Positions 7,510 through 17,509 of a stretch of 64,000 nt of DNA are shown in pieces; positions within the stretch are counted from its first letter, which is position 1, and every line of letters begins with the position of its first letter. The translations under genes were made by a program, and so were the position numbers. Origin of the DNA: Halopelagius inordinatus (GTDB taxonomy: Archaea > Halobacteriota > Halobacteria > Halobacteriales > Haloferacaceae); the NCBI RefSeq assembly GCF_900113245.1, contig NZ_FOOQ01000003.1:62001-126000 (forward strand). The letters are read 5' to 3'. The notes under the pieces are model-generated. The model made no database searches, was not told where the DNA came from, and saw nothing but the letters and a program-made list of their open reading frames with translations.

Positions 7510-9267
7510 ATGGTATACGTACGCATGAAACACCAACAGGCGGACGACGACTCGGCGGATGTAGCCGACGGTCCCTCTTCGGAGTGGCTCGACTATCAGG
7601 GGTCACCAAGGGGAACGGACATCGAGTGCGAGGGGTGGAGACAGGAAGCGGCGCTTCGGATGCTCAACAACAACCTCGACCCGGAGGTTGCGGAGAACCC
7701 CGAGGACCTCGTCGTGTACGGCGGCACGGGCCGTGCGGCCAGAAGTTGGGACGCGTACGATGCGATTCTCTCGGAGCTACGAACTCTCGACGACGACGAA
7801 ACGCTCCTCGTCCAGTCCGGAAAGCCCGTCGGACGGTTCAAGACGCACGAGCGGTCCCCACGGGTGCTTATCGCGAACTCCAACTTAGTCGGCGCGTGGG
7901 ACGACTGGGAACACTTCCACGAACTCGAATCGAAGGGGCTCATCATGTACGGCCAGATGACCGCCGGGTCGTGGGCGTACATCGGAACGCAGGGCATCAT
8001 CCAGGGGACGTTCGAGACGCTGGCCGAGGCGGCCCGTCAACACTTCCCCGACAGGGAGGGCCTCGAAGGGACGATTACGGTCACCGCCGGTCTCGGTGGG
8101 ATGGGCGGGGCCCAACCGCTCGCGGTGACGATGAACCGCGGCGTGTGTATCGCTGCCGAGGTCGACGAACACCGGATCGACAGGCGAATCGAGACGGACT
8201 ACTGCATGGAGAAGACGGACGACATCGACGAGGCGATCGAACTCGCCGAGGACGCCGCGGCCGACGGTGAGCCGCTTTCCATCGCGCTTCACACGAACGC
8301 CGCCGAGATGTTCGAGGGAATGCTCGAACGCGACTTCGTCCCGGACATCGTCACCGACCAGACGAGCGCACACGACGAACTAGAAGGCTACTACCCGGCG
8401 GGACACACCGTCGAAGAGGCCGACGCGCTACGCGAGGCCGACCCCGACCGGTACGTCGAAGAGAGTCTCGATACGATGCAACGTCACGTCGAGGGCCTCC
8501 TCGAAATGCAAGAGCGCGGTTCGGTCGCCTTCGAGTACGGGAACAACATCCGCGGACAGGTCGAAGAGCACCGAGGAGTGGAGAACGCGTTCGACTTCCC
8601 GGGGTTCGTCCCGGCGTACATTCGGCCCCTGTTCTGCCGGGGGAAGGGTCCCTTCCGCTGGGTCGCGCTCTCGGGAGACGAAGCGGACATCCACCGGACC
8701 GACGCCGCCGTCAAGGAACTGTTCCCGGACAAAGAGCAACTGCACCGCTGGATAGACCTCGCACAGGAACGAGTCTCGTTTCAGGGGCTCCCCAGTCGCG
8801 TCTGCTGGCTCGGATACCAGAGCGACGACGGGCTGACGGAGCGTGCGCGATTCGCGCTCCGAATCAACGAACTCGTCGCCGACGGCGAGATTTCGGCGCC
8901 GGTCGTCGTCACGCGCGATCACCTCGACGCCGGGAGCGTCGCCAGCCCGAACCGGGAAACCGAGGCGATGAAAGACGGGTCGGACGCCGTCGCGGATTGG
9001 CCCATCCTCAACGCCCTGCTCAACTGTGCCGCCGGCGCCGACATCGTCAGCGTCCACGACGGCGGCGGCGTCGGCATCGGGAACTCCCTACACACCAACA
9101 ACCACGTCGTCCTCGACGGCTCCGACCTCGCCGCCGAGAAAGCCCGCCGCGTGTTCACGACCGACCCCGGAATGGGCGTCATCCGGCACGCAGACGCCGG
9201 GTACGACGAAGCGCTCGACGAAGCAACGACCTCGAACGTTCACGTTCCGATGCGAGAGGACCGATGA
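7510..9267 (+). CDS. hutU: Urocanate hydratase
   Basis: Urocanase (585 residues, near the family length) hydrates urocanate to 4-imidazolone-5-propionate, the second step of histidine degradation, using tightly bound NAD+. The sequence shows the conserved [19 protein letters not shown]-like [28 protein letters not shown] (dinucleotide loop), [15 protein letters not shown] and HDGGGVGIG segments across its full length. The first codon may be ATG 7510 or ATG 7525 (MKHQQADDD). The stop overlaps hutG as ATGA, so the operon is translationally coupled. Confidence 0.95.
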   Translation: MVYVRMKHQQADDDSADVADGPSSEWLDYQGSPRGTDIECEGWRQEAALRMLNNNLDPEVAENPEDLVVYGGTGRAARSWDAYDAILSELRTLDDDETLLVQSGKPVGRFKTHERSPRVLIANSNLVGAWDDWEHFHELESKGLIMYGQMTAGSWAYIGTQGIIQGTFETLAEAARQHFPDREGLEGTITVTAGLGGMGGAQPLAVTMNRGVCIAAEVDEHRIDRRIETDYCMEKTDDIDEAIELAEDAAADGEPLSIALHTNAAEMFEGMLERDFVPDIVTDQTSAHDELEGYYPAGHTVEEADALREADPDRYVEESLDTMQRHVEGLLEMQERGSVAFEYGNNIRGQVEEHRGVENAFDFPGFVPAYIRPLFCRGKGPFRWVALSGDEADIHRTDAAVKELFPDKEQLHRWIDLAQERVSFQGLPSRVCWLGYQSDDGLTERARFALRINELVADGEISAPVVVTRDHLDAGSVASPNRETEAMKDGSDAVADWPILNALLNCAAGADIVSVHDGGGVGIGNSLHTNNHVVLDGSDLAAEKARRVFTTDPGMGVIRHADAGYDEALDEATTSNVHVPMREDR

Positions 9268-10178
9268 GCCATCTCACTGCACCACCGGATTGGTCGGGGC
9301 CGTCGTCGGACCCCGCAGACGAGCAGTTCGGCGACGTCGTCAACGCGACTGACCTCGACGCTGCCGACGCGTTCGACGCGGTCATCGTCGGCGAACCGTA
9401 CGACGGTGCGGTCATCTCCCGGCGCGGCGCGGCCGAGGGTCCCGACGCCCTCAGAGACGCGCTGGCGGGCGTCAAGACCCACCACTTCGAGACGGACGCG
9501 GTCGATAGCGTCGCCGACCTCGGCGATATCGACCTCCCCGCGGGGTCGGTCGCCGAGGTACAGGAGGCGGTTCGGGAGGTCACCGAATCGGTTCACGCGC
9601 TCGACGCGCTTCCGGTCTTTCTCGGCGGTGACAACTCGCTGACCGTCCCGAACGTCGCTCCGCTCTTGGACGATTCGAGCGTCGGCGTCCTCAACGTCGA
9701 CGCTCACCTCGACGTCCGTGAAGTCAGAGACGGGCCGACCAGCGGGACGCCCTACCGCCAGTTGCACGAGGCCGGACTCGATAGCTACGCCTGTCTCGGC
9801 GCCCGACACTTCGAGACGAGTACGACCTATCACGACTACGTGCGCGACCGCGGCGGCACGGTCGTGACCGCCGAGGAGGTCGCGGAGAACCTTCCGAAGG
9901 CCGTCGACCGGGCTCTCTCCGGGTTCGACGACGTCGACCGCATCTACTGCAGCGTCGATATCGACGTTCTCGATGCGGTGTATGGCGGTTCGAGCGCGCC
10001 GACGCCGGGAGGGCTGTTGCCGCGCGAACTGTTCCGACTCGTCCGTCTCCTCGCGGACGACGAGCGAATCGCGGGCTTCGAACTGGTCGAGTGTGCGCCG
10101 CCGCTCGATACCGACGGGCGAACCGTCGATGCCGCAGCGCGTACCGTGGCGCACTTTCTCTCGGGGTGGTCGGCGTGA
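9264..10178 (+). CDS. hutG: Formimidoylglutamase (arginase family)
   Basis: A 304-residue ureohydrolase-family enzyme expected to hydrolyse N-formimidoyl-L-glutamate to glutamate and formamide. The start at ATG 9264 overlaps the hutU stop. Metal-site motifs are DAHLD (146-150) and DIDVLD (232-237). The first motif reads GGDNS (121-125) where most arginase-family members have GGDHS, so one manganese ligand is Asn124 instead of His. The 3' end overlaps hutI (GTGA). The assignment rests on fold plus position between hutU and hutI. Confidence 0.88.
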   Translation: MSHLTAPPDWSGPSSDPADEQFGDVVNATDLDAADAFDAVIVGEPYDGAVISRRGAAEGPDALRDALAGVKTHHFETDAVDSVADLGDIDLPAGSVAEVQEAVREVTESVHALDALPVFLGGDNSLTVPNVAPLLDDSSVGVLNVDAHLDVREVRDGPTSGTPYRQLHEAGLDSYACLGARHFETSTTYHDYVRDRGGTVVTAEEVAENLPKAVDRALSGFDDVDRIYCSVDIDVLDAVYGGSSAPTPGGLLPRELFRLVRLLADDERIAGFELVECAPPLDTDGRTVDAAARTVAHFLSGWSA

Positions 10179-11392
10179 CCGACCTCGTCGTCCACGACGC
10201 CTCACAGGTCGCGACCCCGACCGACGACAGCGAGTTGGTGGTGATCGAAGACGGTGCCGTGGCGATAGACGACGGTGTCGTCACCGCAGTCGGACCGACC
10301 GAGGAGGTCACGCGCGACCATCCTCCGGAAAACGCGACGGACGCCGTCGACGCCACCGGAAAGACGGTGCTGCCGGGGTTCGTCGACCCGCACACGCACG
10401 CCGTGTTCGCCGGTGACCGCGCCGACGAGTTCAGCGCGAAACTCGACGGAGCGGACTACCAAGACATCCTCGCGGAGGGCGGGGGTATCTTACGAACGGT
10501 TCGGGCGACGCGCGATGCGTCCCGCACCCGCCTCGTCGAGAACCTCCTCGCGCAGTTCGACGTCATGCTCGCTCACGGGACGACGACGGTGGAGGTGAAG
10601 TCGGGCTACGGACTCGATGCCGAGACGGAAGTGAAGATGCTCGAAGCGATCGACGAGGCGGCCGGTCGGCATCCGATCGATGTGGTGCCGACGTTCATGG
10701 GCGCTCACGCCGTGCCCGAAGACACGAGCGCCGACGAGTACGTCGACCGAGTCGTCGACGAGCAGGTACCCGTCGTGGCGGAGAACGACCTCGCCGAGTT
10801 CTGCGACGTCTTCTGCGAGGAGGGCGTCTTTTCGGTCGAGCAGTCTCGCCGCGTCCTCGAAGCCGGGACGGAACACGGACTGAAGCCGAAGATTCACGCC
10901 GACGAGTTCGAGCGACTCGGCGGGGCGCAGTTGGCCGCCGACGTCGGGGCCACGAGCGCGGACCACCTGCTTCAGTCGACCGAGGCGGACGTCGAGGCGC
11001 TCGGCGACGCGGGCGTGACACCCGTTCTCCTCCCGGGAACCGCGTTCACGCTCGCGACCGACTACGCCGACGCGTCTGCCTTCGAGGCGGCGGACGTTCC
11101 GGTCGCGATAGCGACCGACTTCAACCCGAACTGCTACTCACAGAGCATGGAGTTCGCCATCGACCTCGCCTGCAACGGTATGCGCATGACACCCGCGTCG
11201 GCCGTCCGTAGCGCGACGGTCACCGCTGCGAACGCCATCGACCGGACGGACGGCACGGGGACCCTTCGAGAGGGAGCGCTCGGCGACTTGGTGGTCGCCG
11301 ACGTGCCGGACTACGAGCACCTCCCGTACAACTTCGGTGTGCAGAACGTCCAGACGGTCGTAAAGCGCGGGGAGGTGGTCCGCCGTGACTGA
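10175..11392 (+). CDS. hutI: Imidazolonepropionase
   Basis: A 405-residue metal-dependent amidohydrolase that opens 4-imidazolone-5-propionate to N-formimidoyl-L-glutamate, step three of histidine degradation. GTG 10175 is the start, because it overlaps the hutG stop (GTGA) and directly precedes [10 protein letters not shown]. The metal-binding HTH at 73-75 ([12 protein letters not shown]), the [10 protein letters not shown] substrate segment, HADE and ATDFNPN are all present. The 3' end overlaps hutH by 8 nt. Confidence 0.94.
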   Translation: MTDLVVHDASQVATPTDDSELVVIEDGAVAIDDGVVTAVGPTEEVTRDHPPENATDAVDATGKTVLPGFVDPHTHAVFAGDRADEFSAKLDGADYQDILAEGGGILRTVRATRDASRTRLVENLLAQFDVMLAHGTTTVEVKSGYGLDAETEVKMLEAIDEAAGRHPIDVVPTFMGAHAVPEDTSADEYVDRVVDEQVPVVAENDLAEFCDVFCEEGVFSVEQSRRVLEAGTEHGLKPKIHADEFERLGGAQLAADVGATSADHLLQSTEADVEALGDAGVTPVLLPGTAFTLATDYADASAFEAADVPVAIATDFNPNCYSQSMEFAIDLACNGMRMTPASAVRSATVTAANAIDRTDGTGTLREGALGDLVVADVPDYEHLPYNFGVQNVQTVVKRGEVVRRD

Positions 11393-12959
11393 CGAACCGG
11401 TCGTCGTAGACGGGGAGTCTCTCACGCCGGGCGCCGTAGAGCGGGTCGCACGGCGCGGCGCTTCCGTTCGAGTCTCGGAGGACGCTCGCGAGCGCGTTCG
11501 CGAGTCGCGCGAGCGCATCGTCGACATCGTCGAGTCCGGGGAAGCCGTCTACGGTGTGAACACGGGGTTCGGTGAACTCGTCCAAGAGCGGATACCCGAG
11601 GAGGACATCGAAACGCTCCAGCAGAACCTCGTGCGGAGTCACGCCGCCGGGACGGGCAGCGAACTCGCCTCCGAAGCGGTCCGAGCGATGCTTCTCACTC
11701 GACTCAACGCGCTGGTGAAAGGCTACAGCGGCGTCCGAGAACGAATCGTCGACGTCCTCGTGGAGATGATAAACGAGGCTGTCCACCCCGTGGTGAAAGC
11801 GAAGGGGAGTCTCGGTGCGAGCGGAGATCTCGCCCCTCTCGCGCACCTCGCGCTTGTCGTCACCGGCGAGGGCGAGGCGACCGTGGACGGCGAGCGGCTT
11901 CCGGGCGCTGAGGCGCTGCAGCGGAAGGACATCGAACCGGTAACGCTCCGTGCGAAGGAGGGATTGGGGCTCATCAACGGTACTCAGTTGACCGTCGGGT
12001 TGGCCTCGCTTGTCGTCTGTGATGCCGAGCGTGCGATGCGTGCGGCGGACGTCGCCGGTGCGATGACGACGGAAGCGACGATGAGCACGACTGCCAGTTC
12101 GCATCCCAGTATCCACAGCGTTCGCCCGCATCCGGGGCAGACCGAGAGCGCGGAGAACGTTCGCCGACTCACCCGTGATTCGGAGATAGTCGAGTCGCAT
12201 CGCAACTGTGACCGCGTGCAGGACGCGTACTCGCTGCGCTGTCTGCCGCAGGTGCACGGCGCGGTTCGGGACTCGATCCGACACCTCCGCGAGGCCGTCG
12301 AGACGGAACTCAACAGCGCGACGGACAATCCGCTCGTGTTCCCCGCCGAAGAGGCGGACGACCGCGCGAGCGGAACCGACCGGGCCGCCGTTCTCTCGGG
12401 CGGGAACTTCCACGGACAACCGCTAGCCCTGCGATTGGATTACGTCACGAGCGGTCTCGCGGAACTCGCGTCTATCTCGGAACGCCGGATGGACCGAATG
12501 CTGAACCCGAACGTGCAAGAAGAGCATCTGCCCCCGTTCTTGATCGAGGGGAGCGGTCTTCGATCGGGATACATGATCGCTCAGTACACGGCCGCAGACC
12601 TCGTGAGCACGAACCGTTCGCAGGGGCGGCCGTCCACGGACAACATCCCCGTCAGCGGGAACCAAGAAGACCACGTCAGTATGAGCGCACAGAGCGCCTA
12701 CGCCGCGAGAGAGACCGTCGAATCGACGCTCCGCGTCGTGGGTATCGAACTGGCCTGTGCGGCTCAGGCGCTCGATTTCGTGGAGGACTGCAGCCCCGGC
12801 GTCGGGACCGACGCGGCCTATCGGGCCGTCCGCGAACGCGTCCCTCACCTCGACGAAGACCGACCGATCCACCGAGATATCGACGCCGTGCTTTCGCTCC
12901 TTCGCTCCGATACGTTGCTCGACGCCGTCGAGGCGGCACTCGACGAACCGTTGACGTAG
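11385..12959 (+). CDS. hutH: Histidine ammonia-lyase
   Basis: A 524-residue lyase that deaminates L-histidine to trans-urocanate, the first step of the pathway although its gene is last in this operon. The Ala145-Ser146-Gly147 triad in GSLGASGDLAP forms the MIO electrophile, and the catalytic Tyr56 region YGVNTGFG is present. The GTG start at 11385 overlaps hutI by 8 nt. No gene follows for about 600 bp, so the coupled operon appears to end here. Confidence 0.95.
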   Translation: MTDEPVVVDGESLTPGAVERVARRGASVRVSEDARERVRESRERIVDIVESGEAVYGVNTGFGELVQERIPEEDIETLQQNLVRSHAAGTGSELASEAVRAMLLTRLNALVKGYSGVRERIVDVLVEMINEAVHPVVKAKGSLGASGDLAPLAHLALVVTGEGEATVDGERLPGAEALQRKDIEPVTLRAKEGLGLINGTQLTVGLASLVVCDAERAMRAADVAGAMTTEATMSTTASSHPSIHSVRPHPGQTESAENVRRLTRDSEIVESHRNCDRVQDAYSLRCLPQVHGAVRDSIRHLREAVETELNSATDNPLVFPAEEADDRASGTDRAAVLSGGNFHGQPLALRLDYVTSGLAELASISERRMDRMLNPNVQEEHLPPFLIEGSGLRSGYMIAQYTAADLVSTNRSQGRPSTDNIPVSGNQEDHVSMSAQSAYAARETVESTLRVVGIELACAAQALDFVEDCSPGVGTDAAYRAVRERVPHLDEDRPIHRDIDAVLSLLRSDTLLDAVEAALDEPLT

Positions 12960-13565
12960 GGGCGAACGCCCGTTCGGGCCTTCGGTAACCCGACAAACTC
13001 GACCACGCAGTCGGGCTGTACGGACCGACCCCGACTCCGTGAGTGCTCGTCGAATCCGATTACTTCCGAACGCTCAACGCCCTCGCGGTTCGCGTCCGGA
13101 CGACAGATATATCTGTACATTTTTAAATATCCGACGCACAGAATCACCGGAACCCGACGTACCGTGGTCTCTCTGTGCGAAGGAACTGTAGAAACCGAGA
13201 TACCGTGCTGGATACACTGTGAGGATTCAACAGCACGATTTTCGAACCGAACGTCCCTTCGAAATCCACGCACACCGAGGCTAGCATTTAAATCCCTGTC
13301 CAAATGGAAACCTTTTCTATTTGCAGCTATCTATGGTGATTGTTCATAGACGTATGATACACGGACGTTGTGCGGGTGCCCCGATAAGTCGCGTCGTAGC
13401 GTGCCCACGGAGACGAGAGCTATCACCGTCTCCAGAACGACCGGGCGACGTATCCCGTCCGCCAGAACGAGCGGTCGGATCGGCTGAGAGCACTCAGCCA
13501 GTCCGTCTTCGGCCACCGTCTGTCGGCATCGTCGCCTCAGACGTCGCTATCGACGGGGCGCGCTG
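12960..13565. other. 606-bp intergenic region between hutH and antiporter gene
   Basis: No convincing gene. A short hairpin-forming segment (CCCGTTCGGG) follows the hutH stop. The middle holds a 14-bp palindrome and adjoining AT-rich tract (13103-13130), and a TATA-like CATTTAAAT lies near 13286-13294. Short frames at 13164-13349 and 13321-13566 have Arg/Pro/Ser-rich or otherwise atypical composition and match nothing I know. Confidence 0.5.
13103..13116. promoter_or_regulatory. 14-bp palindrome ACAGATATATCTGT
   Basis: A perfect inverted repeat, followed within a few bases by TTTTTAAATAT, which looks like a TATA element. It is a candidate operator and promoter pair upstream of the antiporter gene, although the distance to that gene's start (about 450 bp) is long. 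Confidence 0.35.
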
Positions 13566-15041
13566 ATGGTCGGATTCGAACCCCGTCTGTTCGACGATAT
13601 CGACCCGGCCGAACGCCCCTCGCTCGCGGCGGCGTTGGTCCCGATTGCGGGGATGATCGTGTTCCTCAGCGTCGGTATCGTCGCCTTCGATCTGGACCCT
13701 CAGTTCCCGCTGTTTTGGGGCATCGCGTTCACCGGCCTGTTCGCCCGTTACCACCTCGGACTGTCGTGGGCGGATCTGTACGAGGGCATCTCGGACGGCC
13801 TCCTGATGGGCATGAAGGTCATTCTCATCATGTTCACGGTCTACGCCCTCATCGCCTCGTGGATTCACGCGGGGACCATCCCGAGTCTCATGTACTACGG
13901 GCTGGATCTGTTCACTCCCGCGGTGTTCCTCCCGGTGACGGCCGTCCTCTCGGCTGTGACCGCGTTCGCGGTCGGGTCGTCGTGGACGGCGGCCGGGACG
14001 CTCGGTGTGGCTCTCATCGGCATCGGGTCGGGACTCGGCATTCCCGCACCGATGACCGTCGGCGCTATTCTCAGCGGGGCCTACACGGGCGACAAGCAGT
14101 CGCCACTCTCGGACACGACGAACCTCGCTGCGGCGGTGACGAACACCGACCTGTACGAACACATCAACGCGATGCGGGCCGGGACGCTCACCGCGTTCGC
14201 GATTGCGGTCGCGTTGTACGCCGCCCTCGGTTTGAGCGCCGCCGGAGATATCCCCGCCGGGCGCATCGAAGCGATTCAATCGGCCATCCAAGGCGCTTAC
14301 ACCGTCTCGCCGGTCGTTTTCTTCCCGTTGATTCTCACCTTCGGGCTCGCGCTGTACGGCATCCCCGCGCTTCCCGCCCTCGGGGCGGGTGTCTTCGCTG
14401 GGGTCGGCACGTCGATACTCGTTCAGGGGTCCGGATTCGGCGCGGCGTGGGCGACCGCACAGTCGGGAACCGCTCCCGAAACCGGGATGGAACTCGTGAA
14501 CGGGCTACTGCAGAGCGGCGGTCTGATCGGCGGCGCGTGGATCGTGACGATAGCCATCGCCGCCCTCTCTCTCGGTGGGATGCTCGACCGGACTGGCGTT
14601 CTCGCGGTTCTCGCCCATCATCTCGGACGGCTCTGTCACGGCGTTGCGAGCCTCACCGGCGTCACCGCGCTTTCGGCAATCTCTATGAACATCCTCGCGG
14701 CCGAGCAGTACGCGAGCATCGTCGTGCCCGGGATGACTCTCGGAAACCTGTACAACGAACAGGGACTGGAGACGAAGAACCTCTCGCGCGCTATCGAAGC
14801 GTCGGGAACCACGACGAGTGCGCTCATCCCGTGGAGCAGCGGCGGACTGTTCATGGCCGGGACGCTCGGGGTGCCCACGCTCGAGTACGCTCCCTACTAC
14901 TTCTTCGGCTTCCTCTCGCCGCTCATATTGCTGGTCATGGGCCTGACCGGCTGGCAGATCACGTTCAAAGACAGCGCCGAAACCGCGGGGCAACCGTCGC
15001 CGACCGGTGGCGTCGAATCGGCGGCGCCGGGCGAGGACTGA
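13566..15041 (+). CDS. NhaC-family Na+/H+ antiporter-type transporter
   Basis: A 491-residue integral membrane protein with about 11-12 hydrophobic segments and NhaC-family signatures: VGSSWTAAGTLGVALIGIG, GAILSGAYTGDKQSPLSDTT and SGTTTSALIPWSSGG. NhaC proteins exchange Na+ for H+, and some relatives exchange amino acids or organic acids. Its place after hutH suggests a role in histidine or glutamate-linked transport, but a plain Na+/H+ antiporter is equally possible. The ATG at 13566 is the first start in frame. A CAGGT/ACCTG hairpin follows the stop. Confidence 0.82.
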   Translation: MVGFEPRLFDDIDPAERPSLAAALVPIAGMIVFLSVGIVAFDLDPQFPLFWGIAFTGLFARYHLGLSWADLYEGISDGLLMGMKVILIMFTVYALIASWIHAGTIPSLMYYGLDLFTPAVFLPVTAVLSAVTAFAVGSSWTAAGTLGVALIGIGSGLGIPAPMTVGAILSGAYTGDKQSPLSDTTNLAAAVTNTDLYEHINAMRAGTLTAFAIAVALYAALGLSAAGDIPAGRIEAIQSAIQGAYTVSPVVFFPLILTFGLALYGIPALPALGAGVFAGVGTSILVQGSGFGAAWATAQSGTAPETGMELVNGLLQSGGLIGGAWIVTIAIAALSLGGMLDRTGVLAVLAHHLGRLCHGVASLTGVTALSAISMNILAAEQYASIVVPGMTLGNLYNEQGLETKNLSRAIEASGTTTSALIPWSSGGLFMAGTLGVPTLEYAPYYFFGFLSPLILLVMGLTGWQITFKDSAETAGQPSPTGGVESAAPGED

Positions 15042-15460
15042 TACGAACCGCTGTCCACAGAACCTCTCTGAACTCAGGTAGCTCACCTGCGAGTCGATTT
15101 TCAATCTCCTCACGCCGACGCGATTTTCCCCAAGCCGAGGCTGACGGCCTCGAACTGCGCTCGATATATAGAAATTTACAAACTGCATAGCTCTCTTTGT
15201 GTCTACCTTCTGGTCGCGGGATTTATATCTCGGTGCTGGCATCGGTAGGTCTCTGGCTTGCCGTTGTACAGGAAAAGTAACCCCACCTCTTTCGTAGTTA
15301 TCTTCTTTCGAAGTCGTCTATATACACTGCCGACTAGACGCCGATGACGGCATCGATGCCTCCGACAGCCACCGCGGTTTTGCCCGAAATACGTAGTTCG
15401 GATCTCGTCGCTATCGAGGGCGCGCCGGCTGACTGGCCGCCGTCACCGCGAGTCCACCGG
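15042..15460. other. Gap between convergent antiporter and RidA genes
   Basis: 419 bp with no supported gene. Three AT-rich, TATA-like patches occur (near 15165, 15222 and 15320). The only long frame downstream of them is antisense to ridA and looks like its shadow. A small hairpin (CAGGTAGCTCACCTG, near 15077) follows the antiporter gene. Confidence 0.4.
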
Positions 15461-15835
15461 TCACACTCGGGCGACGACTTCTATCTCCACGCGTATCTCT
15501 ATCGGGAGTCGCGACACTTCGACGGCCGCCCGGGCGGGGTACGGTTCGCTCATGTACTCGGCGTACACGTCGTTGACCGCCTCGTAGTCGTCCATGTCGG
15601 TGACGTAGACGTTCGCCTTCACCACGTCGTCGAGCGACGCTCCCGCGGCCTCCAGAATCGCGGAGACGTTGTCCAGCGTCTGTGCGGTCTGTTCGCTCGC
15701 GTCGTCCGCGACGACGTCGCCCGTTTCGGGGTCCACCGGTCCTTGGCCCGATACGTACACGCGGTCACCGTCTTTGATACCCTGGGAGTACGGTCCGAGC
15801 GCACTCGGCGCGCTCTCGGTCTCGATTTCCTCCAT
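15461..15835 (-). CDS. RidA family enamine/imine deaminase
   Basis: A 124-residue member of the RidA/YjgF/YER057c family, the usual length. The conserved ALGPYSQGI N-terminal segment, YVSGQGPVDPETG, the PAR arginine (YPARAAVEVSRLP) and the terminal VEIE motif are present. RidA proteins hydrolyse reactive enamine and imine intermediates released by PLP enzymes. It is the last gene of the minus-strand sugar cluster, 31 bp after the CBM9-like gene. There it may act on a pathway intermediate instead of in general housekeeping; that is inference. Confidence 0.9.
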   Translation of the reverse strand: MEEIETESAPSALGPYSQGIKDGDRVYVSGQGPVDPETGDVVADDASEQTAQTLDNVSAILEAAGASLDDVVKANVYVTDMDDYEAVNDVYAEYMSEPYPARAAVEVSRLPIEIRVEIEVVARV

Positions 15836-15866
15836 ATCTCGGCTATCTCACAACTCGCCATTGAAT

Positions 15867-16541
15867 CTATCGCTCGTCCGGTGCCCGTCCGAAGACGAGT
15901 TCGCCGAACTGCGACGGCCGATGGAAGTCCGGAGTCGGCGCATCGACGGGATTCCACGTCGCGTACAGCGCATCGCCACCGTCGCCGAGACGGTGGAAGT
16001 TCCCGCGCCAGACGGTCCCCTCCTCGGGGGAGGTCGGAACGCCCGTGAACGCCCGAAGCGTCTCGAACGGGAGGGCCGCCGCGACCCACCACCGACCGAC
16101 GCCCGAAGACCCCGTCATCGAACCATCGACGGACGTGGCGACGCGAACCGAGTCGGCCAACTCGGGCGATATCAGCTCTCTGTCGTCTCTGTCGGGGCCG
16201 AACCCGAGACGGAACGCGCCGACGCAGTTGACCTCGAAGTTGACGTAGTGGGGTCGCCGACCCGGTTCGAGCGTGGCGAACAGTTCCACGCAACTGTCCT
16301 CCCACACCGGGCCGTTCAGTTCGCTCGTCTCCGCGCGGACGCGGTCCTCCTCGACGCGGTACTGGAGGTAGAGGGCGTCCTCGTCGTACAGCGACCGAAC
16401 GACCGCAGACCGCTCCGCATCCGACGGTCCCCACGGGAACTCGTCGATTTCGACCGCCTCGGCGGCCTCCCACGGCGTCCCCTCGACGACGCCGTCGAGC
16501 GGAACGGTCTCGTCGACTCGGACGACCCGACACCGCTTCAT
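15867..16541 (-). CDS. CBM9-like carbohydrate-binding protein
   Basis: A 224-residue beta-sandwich protein of the carbohydrate-binding family 9-like group (segments DDALYLQYRVEEDRV, VWEDSCVELF, NFEVNCVGAFRLGFG, WWVAAALPFETL and GTVWRGNFHRLG). No signal peptide or membrane segment is present, so it appears to be cytoplasmic. Its start overlaps the SDR stop as ATGA, which ties it to the catabolic operon. Related proteins are found beside sugar-degradation genes; the ligand is unknown. Confidence 0.78.
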   Translation of the reverse strand: MKRCRVVRVDETVPLDGVVEGTPWEAAEAVEIDEFPWGPSDAERSAVVRSLYDEDALYLQYRVEEDRVRAETSELNGPVWEDSCVELFATLEPGRRPHYVNFEVNCVGAFRLGFGPDRDDRELISPELADSVRVATSVDGSMTGSSGVGRWWVAAALPFETLRAFTGVPTSPEEGTVWRGNFHRLGDGGDALYATWNPVDAPTPDFHRPSQFGELVFGRAPDER

Positions 16542-17380
16542 CGCTCGGTCGGTGGCTCGTCGGCTTGGTAGATTTCGTTCTCGAACGAGGTGGGAAGTCC
16601 GACCGTGAGGCCGCCGTCTACGACGACGTTCTCGCCGGTGATGAACCCGGCGCGTTCGGTGGCCAAAAAGAGGGCGGTGTCCGCGACTTCCTCGGGGCGA
16701 CCGAAGCGCCCGAGCGGATACTGGTCGAGCCAGCGGTCGCGCGCGCTCGTCCCCTCAGAGCGTTCCTCCGTGCTCTCCATCTCGTCTCTGCGGTTCTGCG
16801 TCTCGATGGTCCCCGCCGAGATGACGTTCGACCGGACGCCGTGTTGGCCGTAGTGCGTCGCGACGTTGCGCGAGAGGGCGAGAAGGCCGCTCTTGGCTTC
16901 GGAGTAGCCGGTCAGCCCGATACCGAACAGACCGTTGACCGAGCCGATGTGAACCATCGACCCGCCCCCCGACGCTATCATCGCCGGAAGCACCTCGCGA
17001 GCCACCAGGTACGGCCCCTTGAGGTTGAGTTCGAGCATCGACTGGAACTCGGACTCGTCGCAGCGATGCAGGAGGTCGGCGGACTCGACAGAGCCGCCGG
17101 CGTTGTTCACCAACACCTGAACGCCGCCGAACTCGTCGATTGCGGTGTCGACCAACTCGCGGACGTCCTCCGCGTCGGTCACGTCGCACTCGACTGGGAC
17201 GACGCGCCCGTCGTGTTCGGCCGTAATCTCCTCTGCGACCGGTTCGACGTCGTCGTAGGAGCGAGCGCAGATGGCCACGTCACCCCCCGCGGCGGCGAAC
17301 GTCGTCGCTATCTGACGGCCGATACCTCTGGACGCGCCGGTGACGATTGCCGGGCGGTCGGCTAGAGAGAGCTCGATCAT
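16538..17380 (-). CDS. SDR family oxidoreductase (sugar dehydrogenase type)
   Basis: A 280-residue short-chain dehydrogenase. The nucleotide loop is TGASRGIG (14-21) and the NNAG motif is at 92-95. Ser147 and Tyr159-x3-Lys163 (GYSEAK) form the active site, and the C-terminal end TGENVVVDGG is typical of gluconate or 3-ketosugar reductases. It is 129 bp downstream of the enolase-superfamily gene and coupled to the CBM9-like gene. It probably oxidises or reduces a sugar or sugar acid in this pathway; the substrate is not identifiable. Confidence 0.85.
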   Translation of the reverse strand: MIELSLADRPAIVTGASRGIGRQIATTFAAAGGDVAICARSYDDVEPVAEEITAEHDGRVVPVECDVTDAEDVRELVDTAIDEFGGVQVLVNNAGGSVESADLLHRCDESEFQSMLELNLKGPYLVAREVLPAMIASGGGSMVHIGSVNGLFGIGLTGYSEAKSGLLALSRNVATHYGQHGVRSNVISAGTIETQNRRDEMESTEERSEGTSARDRWLDQYPLGRFGRPEEVADTALFLATERAGFITGENVVVDGGLTVGLPTSFENEIYQADEPPTER

Positions 17381-17509
17381 GCAACTTCCGGTACTCGGGT
17401 GGGTGTAAAGAAGATTCCCCTCGCCGGTCGGGTCGGCGGACGTTCCCGCGACGGGACCGACGGCTGGCGGACGGAGTCGCTCGACGCTCGCGTCTCTGTG
17501 ACTCCTCTG

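Noticed and set aside
13164-13349. 61-codon frame downstream of an AT-rich tract and palindrome
   Set aside because: Basic, Cys-containing composition unlike a haloarchaeal protein, no known resemblance, and starts with GTG without supporting context. Kept only as part of the intergenic note.
13321-13566. 81-codon frame ending in the antiporter start codon (TGATG)
   Set aside because: Arg/Pro/Ser-rich composition suggests a random open frame in GC-rich DNA; the overlap with the antiporter start is probably chance.
15344-16048. Long plus-strand frame after TATA-like sequence
   Set aside because: It runs antisense through ridA and the CBM9-like gene and its composition follows theirs, so it is a shadow frame.
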